Assembly (NCBI GenBank): GCA_001599595.1
Contig: BCHH01000013.1
Location: forward strand, 230,543-294,542
Reading direction: 5' to 3'
From: Beverwykella pulmonaria
Taxonomy: Eukaryota > Ascomycota > Dothideomycetes > Pleosporales > Melanommataceae
DNA: 64,000 nt
The notes beneath the pieces were generated by a model that was not told the DNA's origin, made no database searches, and saw only the letters and a list, made by a program, of their open reading frames with translations. Made by a program: the position numbers and the translations under genes. Positions 45,439 through 56,607 of this stretch are shown here, piece by piece; position 1 is the stretch's first letter; each line of letters starts with the position of its first letter.

Positions 45439-48260
45439 ATGTTCTCACCGTGGATCGCCGCCTTTGCTTGGCTCAAGCAGCATGTTCCAGCGACGCTGTC
45501 TTCCCTGAAACCGCGCTTCAATTTCATTACCATTCATTGTATGTCTCTCTGACCCACGGAAGAGGGCGGTTCCATGGCTAGCCATGGCTGACGACTCTCA
45601 GACACATACTTGATCAGCATAACGCTCATAGGGTCCATCATCATCTATCCGGGCGGCAATATGCCCTACATTGATGCTTTGTTTTTCTCGAGTGGTGCAG
45701 CGACCCAGAGCGGCTTAAACACGTAGGTTGTGTGCCTACGGGGTATGCGTTGCGTCTAACCAGCTCCAGGATTGATATCAACAAAATAAAGTTATATCAG
45801 CAGGTATAGCGAACCCAAGACGCCCACATCAAGGACCCAGCTAATGGTGACTCGCAGATTGTCGTCATGCTCATCGCGTCCGTCTGCAACCCGATATTCA
45901 TCAATACTTTTGTTGTTTTCATACGGCTCTACTGGTTCGAAAAGCGCTTTCAAAACGTGGCTCTGGAGGCTCGGAATTTGCGCCGCCATAGGACACGGTC
46001 TCGGACAAAGAGCGAGGCAAAAGCTGATCCACATCGAGACCCAGGTCATGAGGAAGCTGGCGTGGGCGATCGCGAGATCCGCGTTATGAGAACGGCCAAC
46101 GGGGAGGCTCAGGGAGAGAAGAACGAAGATAAGAGCCAGTTCAAGGTCACGACATATGACAGCAGCGACGGAAAGCCGCCGAAACTAGGGAAAAGCGACG
46201 TCGGCGGGTCCACTGACAGTGTGTCGCCGACGGACCAAGCCAACGGCAGCTTTCATCGAGACATCATGTTCGCTGACGAAGTCCAGCCTCCCTCTGGCAG
46301 GGCTGTGTCCAATCTAGAGCGAATTCCCGAGCGGAATAAAGAGCAGAGTATTGCCTTTGTGGAAAAGCAGCGTAACCCGACGGATAAGGGAACACTTCGC
46401 ATTCCCGGTCCGAGGGACTTTGATCGAGGATTCGTGCCCCAGCGGATCGAAGACGGAGACGAGGAATTGAGCAGACAGAGGACCATTGACCCCGATGAAG
46501 ATCGGATGAAGCGGAATCGATCCAACTCGGTCCCCGCCGAGTTGAACTTGGATGATCACCCCCTGAAGTCACACATCACCATTGATGTGCCTGAAAGCCG
46601 CCTTCGACCAAACACCGGCCCGTCTGCCCCGTCCGCGTACAACCGAGGAAAGTCTACCAACTCGGAGGAAGCACCAACCGCAGGAATGCATATGCGCAAT
46701 AGAGCAAGGTCGAAGACTTCGAGCAGTTTCACCATAAGGACGCAAACCGAGGAGAGAGACCCCATGCCTTATCTTAGTTGGACGCCAACCGTCGGACGCA
46801 ACTCTGCCTTTGTTGATCTTACCGAGGAGCAGCGCGAGGAGCTAGGGGGAATTGAATACCGCGCTCTCAAACTGCTCGCCGTTATTCTCGTCTGCTATTA
46901 CATCGGATTCCACCTGCTTGGTATGATCTGCCTTCTTCCCTGGCTTGTCAGAGATCAGCACTATTCAAGTATAGTGATCGAGAATGGTATTAATCCGGTG
47001 TGGTGGTAAGTTTTCCGGGTTCCACCGGCTTGCACATGGCTAACCATTTCAGGGGCTTCTTCACACCAGCTTCCATGTTCAATGACTTGGGGTTCACGCT
47101 CACACCAGACTCCATGGTCTCATTCCAATTCGCTGTGCTGCCGTTGGTTCTGGGCACATTCCTGATCATCGTCGGAAATACAGGCTTTCCCTGTATGCTT
47201 CGCTTCACCATCTGGCTGGTCTCGAAGTGCGTTCCGTTCGGCAGTGGTGTATGGGAAGAACTACGCTTCTTGCTAGATCATCCCCGCCGATGCTTCACCC
47301 TTTTATTCCCTAGCAACGCCAACTGGTGGCTTTTTTGGGTACTCATTCTTCTCAACGGCATCGATCTTATTTTCTTCGTCATCCTTGATGTGAGTACGCC
47401 TTCGAAACTCTCAACTCAACCCACATATATTAACACCGCCTCAGCTCAACGACCCCACCGTCACATCCCTTCCTCCGGGATTCCGCTTCCTCGATGGACT
47501 TTTCCAAGCTGCCTCCACTAGAACTGCAGGCTTCGCCGTGGTCAACCTTGCCAACTTACACCCCGCCATCCAGGTCTCCTATCTCATAATGATGTACATT
47601 TCCATTTTCCCCATCGCAATCAGTATGCGTCAGACCAACGTTTACGAAGAGAAATCTCTCGGCGTATGGAGCACCGACAAAGAGGAGGAAACCGAAAACA
47701 GTTATCTTGGTACTCATTTACGTCGCCAGCTCTCCTTTGATCTATGGTACGTGTTTCTTGGCTTCTTCCTCATCGCTGTCGTTGAGGGCAACAGACTCGA
47801 AAACACAAATGACTACGCCTTTACTCTCTTCTCCGTCCTCTTCGAAATCGTCTCCGCATACGGCACCGTCGGTCTCAGTCTCGGCTACCCAGGCGTCAAT
47901 ACCAGCTTTTCAGGCCAGATGAAAACCCTCTCCAAACTCATCATGATCGCCATGCAGATCCGTGGCCGCCACCGTGGCCTCCCATACGCACTCGATCGCG
48001 CTATCTTGCTCCCAAGCGAGAGTCTCCATAAGAAGGAAGATGAGGATGCTATGAGGCGCGCTAGACGGAATAGCAATGCTGGTGATTTTGGAAATGATGG
48101 GCTTATGCGCACTGGGACAGGCCTGAGTCGGAGGAATAGTGCTGCGACGGTGAACGCTGAGCCTGGGAGTCGCGGAAGGATAAGGCCGCAGAATGTGAGG
48201 AAGTTTTTGTCTGGGGCCCTAAGTGCGGGGCCGAGTATTCCTAGGGAGAAGATGTATTGA
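45439..48260 (+). CDS. TRK1: Trk-type high-affinity potassium transporter
   Basis: Six predicted exons (45439-45538, 45602-45722, 45770-45803, 45858-47005, 47053-47389, 47445-48260) give 851 residues. The four M1-P-M2 units are visible. The pore loops are AATQSGLNT, GNTGFP, STRTAGF and AYGTVGLSLG, each with the Gly that lines the K+ filter. A long hydrophilic loop of about 320 residues lies between the first and second units, as in yeast Trk1. It is acidic and Ser-rich with phosphosite-like motifs (RSNSVPAELNLDDH, RARSKTSSSFT). The C-terminal cytoplasmic tail begins with RGRHRGLPYALDRAILLPSE. The transporter brings K+ across the plasma membrane, driven by membrane potential. Exon 3 is only 34 bp, and its inclusion is required to keep the frame between the first pore loop and its following helix. 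Confidence 0.96.
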
Positions 48261-50969
48261 TCTCATTTATTTGGTGAGTGGATGGAGTTGGGTTGAGCGA
48301 TTTTGGGTGGCATAGAAGGGATAAAATAGTGTGAAGTGTTGTCCTTTTTTATATGTGTATATTTTTCGGTTAACATAAGGTACATATAGGATGTGATAGC
48401 GTGGGAAGAAGCCGTGTTTATAGATGGTTGATTGTGGGTGGAGAGAGGTTACTCGTGTTTGCATAGGATACCCGGCGGTTATCATAATCTCTCCTTTTTT
48501 TTCTTTTCTTGTATACATCAATATACGTTTTAGGCCTGTTAGCATAGTGTTTGCTTAAGTGCTTTGTTTGCGATATACTCGTAGAGTAAAACTATTCTTA
48601 CTAAGATCTATTTTTAATTTTAAACTTAATTCTCGCCAAGGCGACCAGATGTCTTTACACGACGTAGAACCAATTCCACAAGCCATTTTTATTAGACTTC
48701 CGATAAAAGCATACCTCAATGGGCGACATACTACAGTCAGTTCCGATCAACCCAAGCTGTATCATCCGTGCTTGTCTCTCAATCTCAAAATTCATTTCAG
48801 AATATCTCTATGGAAGAGGGGGCCTGAATGCTCATTCTTTCCTCAACCGGGCCGGTAGAAGTAAAGAATGCCCGTGCCGGAAGTAATTCCACGTTCTTTC
48901 TTGGGCAAATGTCCATGATCAGCGTACGTGCTGCACAGTTGCTGCGCTATACGGTGTTGGATTCGGCTCAACGATACCGAAGGAGGGGATTTCTATACTG
49001 ATACGTAGGAACTAATATGCCCCACTGGATCAGCCACCAGTCAGTTGCATTACAAGTCAATGAAGTTGTCTTTAACCCCTTTGGCGTGTACATGGACATT
49101 CCTTGAGGTAATGTACGATAAGTGAATGTCAGTACAAGTCATTTGGCTTCTGGCGGAGAAGTTATCGTTATTAGTGTTAGCTAACACTGCCATCGTATCA
49201 TGTGCTGTATCAATGTTGTATTCATTATAAAGCTCTCATCATGTATATATACTCGCAGTCACTCACCAGTTAGTAATCAACCAGTTCTTTCCATTCTGTT
49301 GTTTCCCCACAATTAACTGAACTTAACGTGTTGAAGTGGTCCTACTCCGCCTTCTAGAAGGTGGCTGAAAGGCAATCTGTCAGATTAATCAAAGATGGCT
49401 GAAGCATAATCGGGATCCGGAATACCAAGTACGTCTTCCGATGGATTTTGAGTTGGCGATTGACATGTGATTTTGGGTTCCGCGCATCGACGAGCCAAGA
49501 CGAGGATTTTGGCCTCGATGGCACTCAATTCCACTATACGATGACATTTGTGGCCAAAGCGTTCCACAATATTGATTCCGAAGAGGATTTCTGGAATCTA
49601 CAGACACCAAAGGAGAAACGAACTGATTCTTCGATGGAAGGACGAAGTCATGAGTAGACCAATCATGCGGGATATCACAAAGATAGAGTTTCTAACACCG
49701 AATCACTCTATAAGGATGTTTTCGGTGCCATCTTGAAATCAGGTCCAAGGCTCTCTGGTACTAGAAAGACATACAGAGATTCAGAGATCTCAACACCCCA
49801 CTCAGAGTAATCCTCGCGTCTTCTAGAGTTATGTTGCCAAAAATTCATCTTATGACGGAAAATGGGCTTTCTTGGGCAAATCAGCACAGCATGACACATC
49901 GATTTCTTCCAAGGGATTTCCGGATCCCGTGAGATAATCTTCCCCCTCATCTACCCGCTGATTTGAAGGCCGTTCGAGAATCTGAGAGCACATTAGTCGC
50001 CTCGTAGAACAGACCTCAAAAACTTTCAGATGTCAAAGCTGATAGTCGCCTCTTTCAAAAAGCGACCAACAAAATCCGCAATCGACGTGCGTGGCTGCAA
50101 CATGAATGTTATAAAGCCTGCAAAAGTGAATGGGTTAAAATAATGGAGAGACTGAAAGTCTTAACCCGAAGACGAGAGGAAGCTGAAAATACTTCCGAAA
50201 CTGATATCATTCAGATACATGTCCTTAATCATGCCCGATTAAGGTAGCCTGAGAAAGCTCATGATCCAAAACAGAGAAGCAATGAAGTTTGTTAGTGTAC
50301 TTCTTCTTAAAAATAAAGTTATTGTTGTTTTTGCATATATCTTTATAGGTTCAGCGAAGACCCATGCAGTTGTATTCTGGAGAACCCTATTCCTGTCGAT
50401 CGCGCGGTCTTGAGGTCTTGTACTTGTTTGACACTCCTTCGCATGCCATTACTTCTTTGTAGATTGCTGGAAAGCTTTCACCGCGTCCCTTGCGCTTCTA
50501 ATTGGCAGCCGCAGCAGCTCGTGCGTTGTCTAACTAGCCTTCTTTGTAATCTCAGAAAATGTTATTAAAATCAGGGTCCTTGAGGAGGTACTGGGGGAAA
50601 TTCTAGATGTTGATTTGGAGGTACTAGGCAGCATCCTGGATACAGACTAGAAATCTAGTAAATGTGAGATTACTATTAGCTAGTTAAAGCCCATCTAGTT
50701 CCTGTTTACGGTCGGATGCTACAGAGCCGCTCTCAGTCCAGTCTAAACGTGTACCATCACTGTTACTTTTAATAGCAGTATTATCCTGTTTGTTGTCAAG
50801 GTCAAGGGCGTATTGCGGGTTTACTGATCCCCTATCCTGTTGCGTTATAGTATTACATCAGGAAAAGAATGAGAAAGTGTGGAAGTATTTTAAACTACTA
50901 TAAATAGGGGGCGTGTAGAGATGATAATGTAAAGTGATGGACGTAAATAAGGAGATATGCAACCCAGAC
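48261..50969. other. AT-rich accessory region with degraded sequence
   Basis: 2.7 kb without an intact gene. Fragmented protein-like frames at about 49400-50250 are described separately. The base composition is clearly more AT-rich than the flanking genes, and stops are frequent in all frames, as in decayed transposon DNA. Confidence 0.45.
49930..50500 (+). pseudogene. possible decayed recombinase/transposase-type ORF (DUF3435-like C-terminus)
   Basis: In one plus-strand frame, interrupted by stops, I read LPADLKAVRESESTLVAS, then KATNKIRNRRAWLQHECYKA and CKSEWVKIMERLKVLTRRRE. A Cys-containing segment follows further on (RFSEDPCSCILENPIP). The order of an xLxxxRxxL basic helix and a W-containing amphipathic helix recalls the C-terminal half of fungal DUF3435 proteins. 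The match is by eye and weak. It could equally be another mobile-element protein. Confidence 0.22.
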
Positions 50970-51611
50970 TCAATCAGAACCACCTACACTCGTAAGGAAA
51001 CATTGAAGTATCCACATAAAAAACACTGCGGCAACCAAAGTCTTCCTTCGCGACGTAAATCCCACAATATTCGAGGAGGCATCACTGGTCGCCGAGGTCG
51101 CGGTTGGCTTTATTGTTTGGACTGGAGCTGTTGACGTTAATTGCCGGAAACTAACTGAACTGGTAGCCGTAGAAGCCGGAGTTGCGGTCGTTGAAGCCAT
51201 CGCTACTGTTGCTTGTGAAGTAACGGTGACTTCCGAAGAGGATGCTGGTGAATCCAACCAACTGGTTTCGCAACCAGCGTATAGATATATATCCACTGAT
51301 TGAGTATTATTCAACGCAGGTAGTGCTAATTTTTTCTTTCCTAACATACCTATACTCGGCAGTGTGGCAAAGCAGTTGGCATAGATGCCTCCGCTGCTTG
51401 TGCTAATGCAAGAGGTGTACTTTGAATGCCATGCAGTCGCAGTCGGGCAAGCACAGTCAAATTGTGTTGCAACGTCTGTACAGGTTCCAAATGCAAAATC
51501 CTGGCAAGAGCTTGCAAAGTCGAATAATGTCGGCAATGCCGACTTGGCCTTTGGGTTAGCTAGATCTACATAACAAAAGGGGAAGATGAAGACGACTGGA
51601 TAAAAGTACAT
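50970..51611 (-). CDS. small secreted Cys/Ser-Thr-rich surface protein
   Basis: A single exon of 213 residues from ATG 51611. The start gives a short hydrophobic leader (YFYPVVFIFPFCYV). A Cys-rich domain follows (FASSCQDFAFGTCTDVATQF, then DCACP, YTSCIS, YANCFA, YAGCETSW), about seven Cys in 90 residues, resembling but not clearly matching CFEM modules. A Ser/Thr/Ala-rich linker comes next, suited to O-mannosylation. A C-terminal hydrophobic segment (TLVAAVFFMWILQCFLT) is compatible with a GPI signal. An alternative start at 51673 with a small intron is possible but gives no better leader. Cell-wall or secreted effector-like roles are inference. Confidence 0.6.
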   Translation of the reverse strand: MYFYPVVFIFPFCYVDLANPKAKSALPTLFDFASSCQDFAFGTCTDVATQFDCACPTATAWHSKYTSCISTSSGGIYANCFATLPSIGMLGKKKLALPALNNTQSVDIYLYAGCETSWLDSPASSSEVTVTSQATVAMASTTATPASTATSSVSFRQLTSTAPVQTIKPTATSATSDASSNIVGFTSRRKTLVAAVFFMWILQCFLTSVGGSD

Positions 51612-53468
51612 ACAAGAAACCCAGGCCCTGCATATGGACAAGCTGCCCTTAGAACTAGCTGAGTAGTAGCCATGGTTCTGGTAGCGTGAGCGAAACGCAG
51701 TTGGGAATGGACCAAGTTAGAATAGAAAGACAACGAGAGACTTGAAGGTTTATTTATCACTTTCCCCAAGAAAACATAAGGCAAAATAAATCAAGTTTGT
51801 CATCTACTGTTCCGCGACTTGGTGACCCAAGCCAATTGATGGCGGTTCAGCGGCTGAGTGTGAAGCAGCTCAGCCTCAGCCACATTTGGCTAGAAAGCGA
51901 AGAAACCCTCAAATCAGACAACCCGCGTTTGGACGGGTAAAGAGATGATATGAGAGCTCTTTCATTGGTTCAATCACAGTTCCGTGGCGTTCTCCAATCC
52001 TCAGACTCAGATGAGTATGGTCCCACGTCTTGTCGACCTGGCCACTCAAAGGTGAAAAGTGAGTGATATACCAATCGTCTGGCATTATCCTCCATGGCCC
52101 ATTCTCCTATCTATAGTTCTTTTTTACCCAATTATGTTGGCTTCACTGATGCTTATATTGACAATCACACGTGCCTAATGTTCTCTACTAAGTAATCTAG
52201 TATTCTCAACCTCGCCCGAACCGTGAATTCTGCAGGGCCATTGCCCAGTTTATCCATCGTTGGTAAAATAACAGGGATAATTCTACAGGAATAGTGGTTG
52301 AACCCTTCTGAATTGAGTCCTTTGTACCCATCGCAAACATGTTCGGTCTTACAAAGCTGGGATGTGGCGTATGGCCAATAAAGCCGTACCAGCCTTGTTA
52401 TTAGAAAGACCCGCCACAAGAAGAAGCATTGTTCTTCCGAATTAATTGCGCAACAAATCTATAATAACATCATTTGATAATCAATCAGCGCCCTCTCTTT
52501 TTCTCTATTTTCCACTTGTTTACTTGCAGGCTGCAACACTAATCCATTAACTCTAATACTAGAATCGGAACCGTGATCAGAGTGTATTGATTCGTCAAGA
52601 GGAGACATTCCCGCAGTGAAAATAATCACAAAACACCTTCCGCCAAGAGCAACAGACTGTTCTAACGTTAATCCTACTGTATGCTCACGAATTGGCCTTG
52701 TTCAGATTTCTGATGCGCACGCTTAGCTAACCAAAGATAGGACAAGAAGCTGTGTCCAGATCAAGAGACTGGTAACGCGGAGCTTTCATGTCTTCAAAGT
52801 GCAATGGGAACATGTGGCGTTTACTTCTCTTCGGCTGAAACGGACGCGCTTATCTGCGCATGTTCTACCCAAACCGAAATGATTTTCACGCTATGGTGAT
52901 TGCTTGGCTGGCGGACGCTATGCATGCTGCTTTGAGTATACGAGTATGTAATACTGTTGGACTGTAGAGTTTGCTGACTTGAAGATAGATATTCAAACAG
53001 GCTATACTGACAGTTGCTCGCCATGGACTGGAGTTGTTGAAAACCCCAGCAAGGCATCAATCTCTACGACGGCCAACACGAGAAGTATCTCATCTCTCCC
53101 ATCGGCCACCACGCCTAAAACATCTGGTATTCTCCAGGTCAATAAAGAGCCGTGAAGTCTCGGGAGATCATAGTATACGTGTCCTTGATGGCTTGTTTTC
53201 AGTCATGTTCAGTTGATAGCCACGAAACTCGGAGCCGCGATAGTCACAGAAGTTGCAGTCTTAGACGGTACGGACGTCGAGGGAAGAGCCGATCAAAGGA
53301 CCCTGTCCAGTGGTATCATGCAGCAAGTGGTTGCTGGAGTAAGAGGGAACCTCCAATAAGTTTCTGCATCACACTAACAGCAAAGGCCAAAATCGTCACG
53401 CGCGTCGCAAATTCATCGATGCCAACAGGACGAGCTCTCAGAAAAGCTCGGATGGCTCCAAACCTGAT
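51612..53468. other. AT-rich intergenic region
   Basis: 1.86 kb, no intact gene. On the minus strand about 53460-53340 a short protein-like run exists (AIRAFLRARPVGIDEFATRV, then TILAFAVSVMQKLIGG) that ends in a stop. It may be a remnant of a helical protein. Confidence 0.3.
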
Positions 53469-53939
53469 ATGAAATATTGCATTTTATGGTTCAGTCGGTT
53501 CACACAAGACGACTGGGGGAGTCATTATCAGTCGCACCTTAATTCTTTGGCAACTAGGCGATGCGGATCTAACACCAAATGCAACACTCTCGTACATCCC
53601 GCCTTCTGCTCAGTCTGTTTGGTTGAAGCGGTCATTCTTGAGAAACGGCTACACTCATGGCTGCAAGATGCGGATCTGGTTGCTCATCTTGAATCACACT
53701 TGGCCGCTTGCTGCCTTCATCCTATGTGCAATATTTGTCGTTGGGGATGAGTTGTGTTCAACGGTCACCTGAATGGTGCTCATCACTGTTCAAAAATTCT
53801 AGCGAGAAACGGCTTTTATGCCGACACTGAAGACTCTCAGCTTTATGATGATAGAGGTCGCATCACGTTGGAATCGGCCAGCCAGGTGTCCCATTGTTTC
53901 CAGGTGATGGTTTCAATAACATTGTCTTCCATACTATGA
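53469..53939 (+). pseudogene. relic of a fungal C2H2-type zinc-finger (FluG-like repeat family) protein
   Basis: The frame reads WGSHYQSHLNSLATRRCG, LVHPAFCSVCLVEAV, RLHSWLQDADLVAHLESHL and CCLHPMCN, then a TGA at 53748-53750. In the same frame VVFNGHLNGAHHCSK continues beyond it. The spacing W-x2-H-x3-HL, PxxCxxCL, LxxHxxxHL, CxHPxC and a final HLxxxH matches large fungal C2H2-like families often found in repeat-rich DNA. The stop and missing N-terminus indicate a fragment. Its tail overlaps the 3' end of the transcription factor gene on the other strand. Confidence 0.42.
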
Positions 53940-56249
53940 TCCTGAGCCAGCATAATATCTAGCTCCATGTCTAAATTGTCGACTTGGCCGTCATCAAACC
54001 CATTGATGTGATAAAATTGGTCTCTCTCGATGGCGCCGCCGGTTTGACTAAGACTTGACGGATGTGACGTTGTATTCTGCTGGAGATACGTAGATTCTAA
54101 TGTATTGCTTACGTAGGTAACACTGGAATCCGAGCTTGGGTCCTTGTTGTGAGCGCTTGCCTTGCCGTGGGTGACAAAATCCTGTGATCGACTGCTCTTC
54201 ATATTTCGCGCTTGCCTCTTAACCTCTGCGATGTCACGTTGTTGGCGTAGTTGCAATATGAATTCCGGTGTTGGTGGAAGATTTATGTTTCCGCTCTGCA
54301 ATGCAGCTTCGCGATCACTGTATGCTTTCAAGCAGAGCTTGCCCACGGCTACGTGGATAGGTTTTTTCATGTCCAAAATCATACTTGGGGTGTTCTCGTA
54401 TGTATTGCCAATAAGTTGCCATGCTTTGTCGGCATCTGCCATCATCGGATTGGCGCGGAGGGTATCAATTACATGAATGAAAGCGTGCCATTGTTGGAAA
54501 TATGCTGCATGCCACGCAAATTGCCTGAGGAGGGGATTTGATTGCACCATGTTGTATTGCTCGAGAATCTTGATACTGACTTCCCAAACCAATTGACGCT
54601 CAGTAAGCGGTGTCTGTTCTATGCTGGTCCATCTTCGTGGGTGATGTGTTAGGAAGCGGATAACATTCAAGCCAACCCGGGCCACTAGCATTGTCATGAG
54701 GTGCAACGGCTGTGAAGGGTCACAGTAGCGTAGGTACTTCGTTTCGAGAGTTTCTTCGAGCTCTCTGAAAGCATTTTCTATCTCTACTTTGCCACTTTCT
54801 GACGCATCGAGGTTCCAGTGACTGGAATTTTTTCCTTGCTGGCGGAACGTGGCGACACGGCCTGCAGCGAAGCTGGCAAGCTCATGTCTGAAAGCAACAA
54901 AGACGACATCTGTCAATTTGTTTGGCTCGGCCACAAGTAAAGACATGCCTGGATAGAGCTGATTATCGTTAACGTTGGTCGGCCCCTTCGTGCTCTCGGC
55001 ACCCATGTCAAGGTCTCGAAACTTGGCGAGGCCACAAAGTTCAGCGGTGCGAAAGTCGTGTAGTTTTAACTGCCACCAAATGCGTCGCCGCATCTCAGTT
55101 TCAAATGGAGGGAGACCTAAGGATACTCCGTCGCGCTCAAGGCCCATGCCTTGGGCGATGCGAACAGCCACGCCTGTTAAGGTCCAAACAACACGTGGCG
55201 CATAGCTGTCTCGCACCGAGAGTAGATGAAGGACTAATGCTTGAAGAATAACGAGGCTGACAGTCCCCATAAACTTGGCTCGCGACAGTGCTACTTCTGT
55301 GGCGGATATATATCGTGATAGTAGGGTTTTGCGGGGCTCAGAAAGTCGTTGTTTGCACTCGTCATCTTTCAGTGACATGACAGCAGCACTATAGATAGCA
55401 AACATGAGTGCTTCGAAGCTCCGCGGTATGGTCCTGATATTGCTCGCAGCTTTCTGAATTGCCGGTCGTAATGTAGGGACATGCACAACCTTCGTCAGAG
55501 GATCGATATTCTCTATGAAAATCTCCCATAATTGATGTATGCGTTCGGGCGGCGGGTGGCGAGGTCTGGTCATCGAATTTGGCAGACTGCTGAGTACGAA
55601 ACCGAAGTCATCACCTGATGCTTCTAGATCACTCGAATCAGTTGAGTCTTCCAGAGTATTCTCGGAGTCGTGGGACTAAGGGTGATATTATTAGTCATTC
55701 AGTGACGAGCATGCCAACAAGCCATAGTAATCAACACAGGCAACTCACTTCTTCCACCACTCTCGTCCATAAGCTACTGGGAGGATATTCAGCGCATAGT
55801 CACACATATTGTAAAAGAACTCACTTTTCAACGAACTTGAAGCGCACTTGACCATGAACTGTTTGTGTCTTATAGATATATCGGTTTGGCTCAGACTCAA
55901 TAGAGAAAGGAGTCCGCAACTGAAACTCTTTCGGTTCTACTGCTACTATATGGCTCGATCTGCCGCGTGGCTCAGAGCTGGGAGTGTCTGGTAGCCTGCT
56001 AGGGTCGATGCCTTGCGCTTGAAGTAGGGCTTCGTAGTGTCTAAGCCGATCGGTAAGGATCTGGACTTTGACACGTTTATGTCTCTTTTGAAGTGGTTGT
56101 GTGGGGTTAAAGATGCAATCGACGTTACGCTTGACACAACCACTGCATGGTCTTTGTCGATCGCACTTGACCTTTCGGTCAGCGCAGCGGATGCAGGAAT
56201 AGGTAGGCCTGCTGGGAATGTTCAAGGAAGAGGGAGATGTATTCGGCAT
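53843..56249 (-). CDS. Zn2Cys6 transcription factor with fungal-specific TF domain
   Basis: Predicted exons on the minus strand are 56249-55825, 55773-55749 and 55675-53843, giving 760 residues. The middle exon is only 25 bp; it is needed to keep the frame and gives KNLWTRVVEE. The binuclear cluster is at residues 19-45 (CIRCADRKVKC, then CSGCVKRNVDC), with the canonical C-x2-C-x6-C-x5-C-x2-C-x6-C spacing. A basic linker and short coiled coil follow (KRHKRVKVQILTDRLRHYEA). The fungal TF middle homology region starts around 195 (HQLWEIFIENIDPLTKVVHV) and includes FETEMRRRIWWQLKLHD. It is divergent from the FAD monooxygenase at 56608 across 359 bp, a layout typical of a pathway-specific regulator and its target. 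The shared promoter holds a striking motif array. Confidence 0.9.
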
Positions 56250-56374
56250 GACATCTAAATACTACAACGAAACTTGAAGTAATGAAGAGCTGAGGAAGTT
56301 GGCTGAATGGAGGTCGTCGAGGATTGCAGTCAGCATCTGATTAGTCATATATAGTCCGTTAACTCTCCAGTTGC

Positions 56375-56446
56375 TCGGGCCCGACGCCCGAACTGAACGA
56401 GACCCGAACTGGATGACGCCCGAGCTGCACCACGCCCGACCTCTAA
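56375..56446. promoter_or_regulatory. palindrome plus four 16-bp-spaced CCCGA repeats in a divergent promoter
   Basis: A perfect 10-bp palindrome TCGGGCCCGA lies at 56375-56384. Four 16-bp units follow: 56383-56398, 56399-56414, 56415-56430 and 56431-56446. Their consensus is GACGCCCGARCTG plus 3 variable bases. CCCGA starts at 56387, 56403, 56419 and 56435, exactly 16 bp apart, and at 56380 within the palindrome. TCGGG on the other strand resembles CGG-type half-sites of Zn2Cys6 proteins. The array lies about 130 bp from the regulator's ATG and 160 bp from the monooxygenase's ATG. Binding by the adjacent regulator is inference. Confidence 0.7.
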
Positions 56447-56607
56447 GTCGGTATCTTACTATTTTTTCTCCGAACCGAAGTTTCCTTTTCCGTAATAAGA
56501 AGTAAAATGCTCGCCTCTGCCAGCAGTTTAGAGAAACCATCCTCACCATCTCTCAAACGCTTTCCAATAACGCTTTCCCCACACTCACGACCACCTTGAA
56601 GCCTGTC

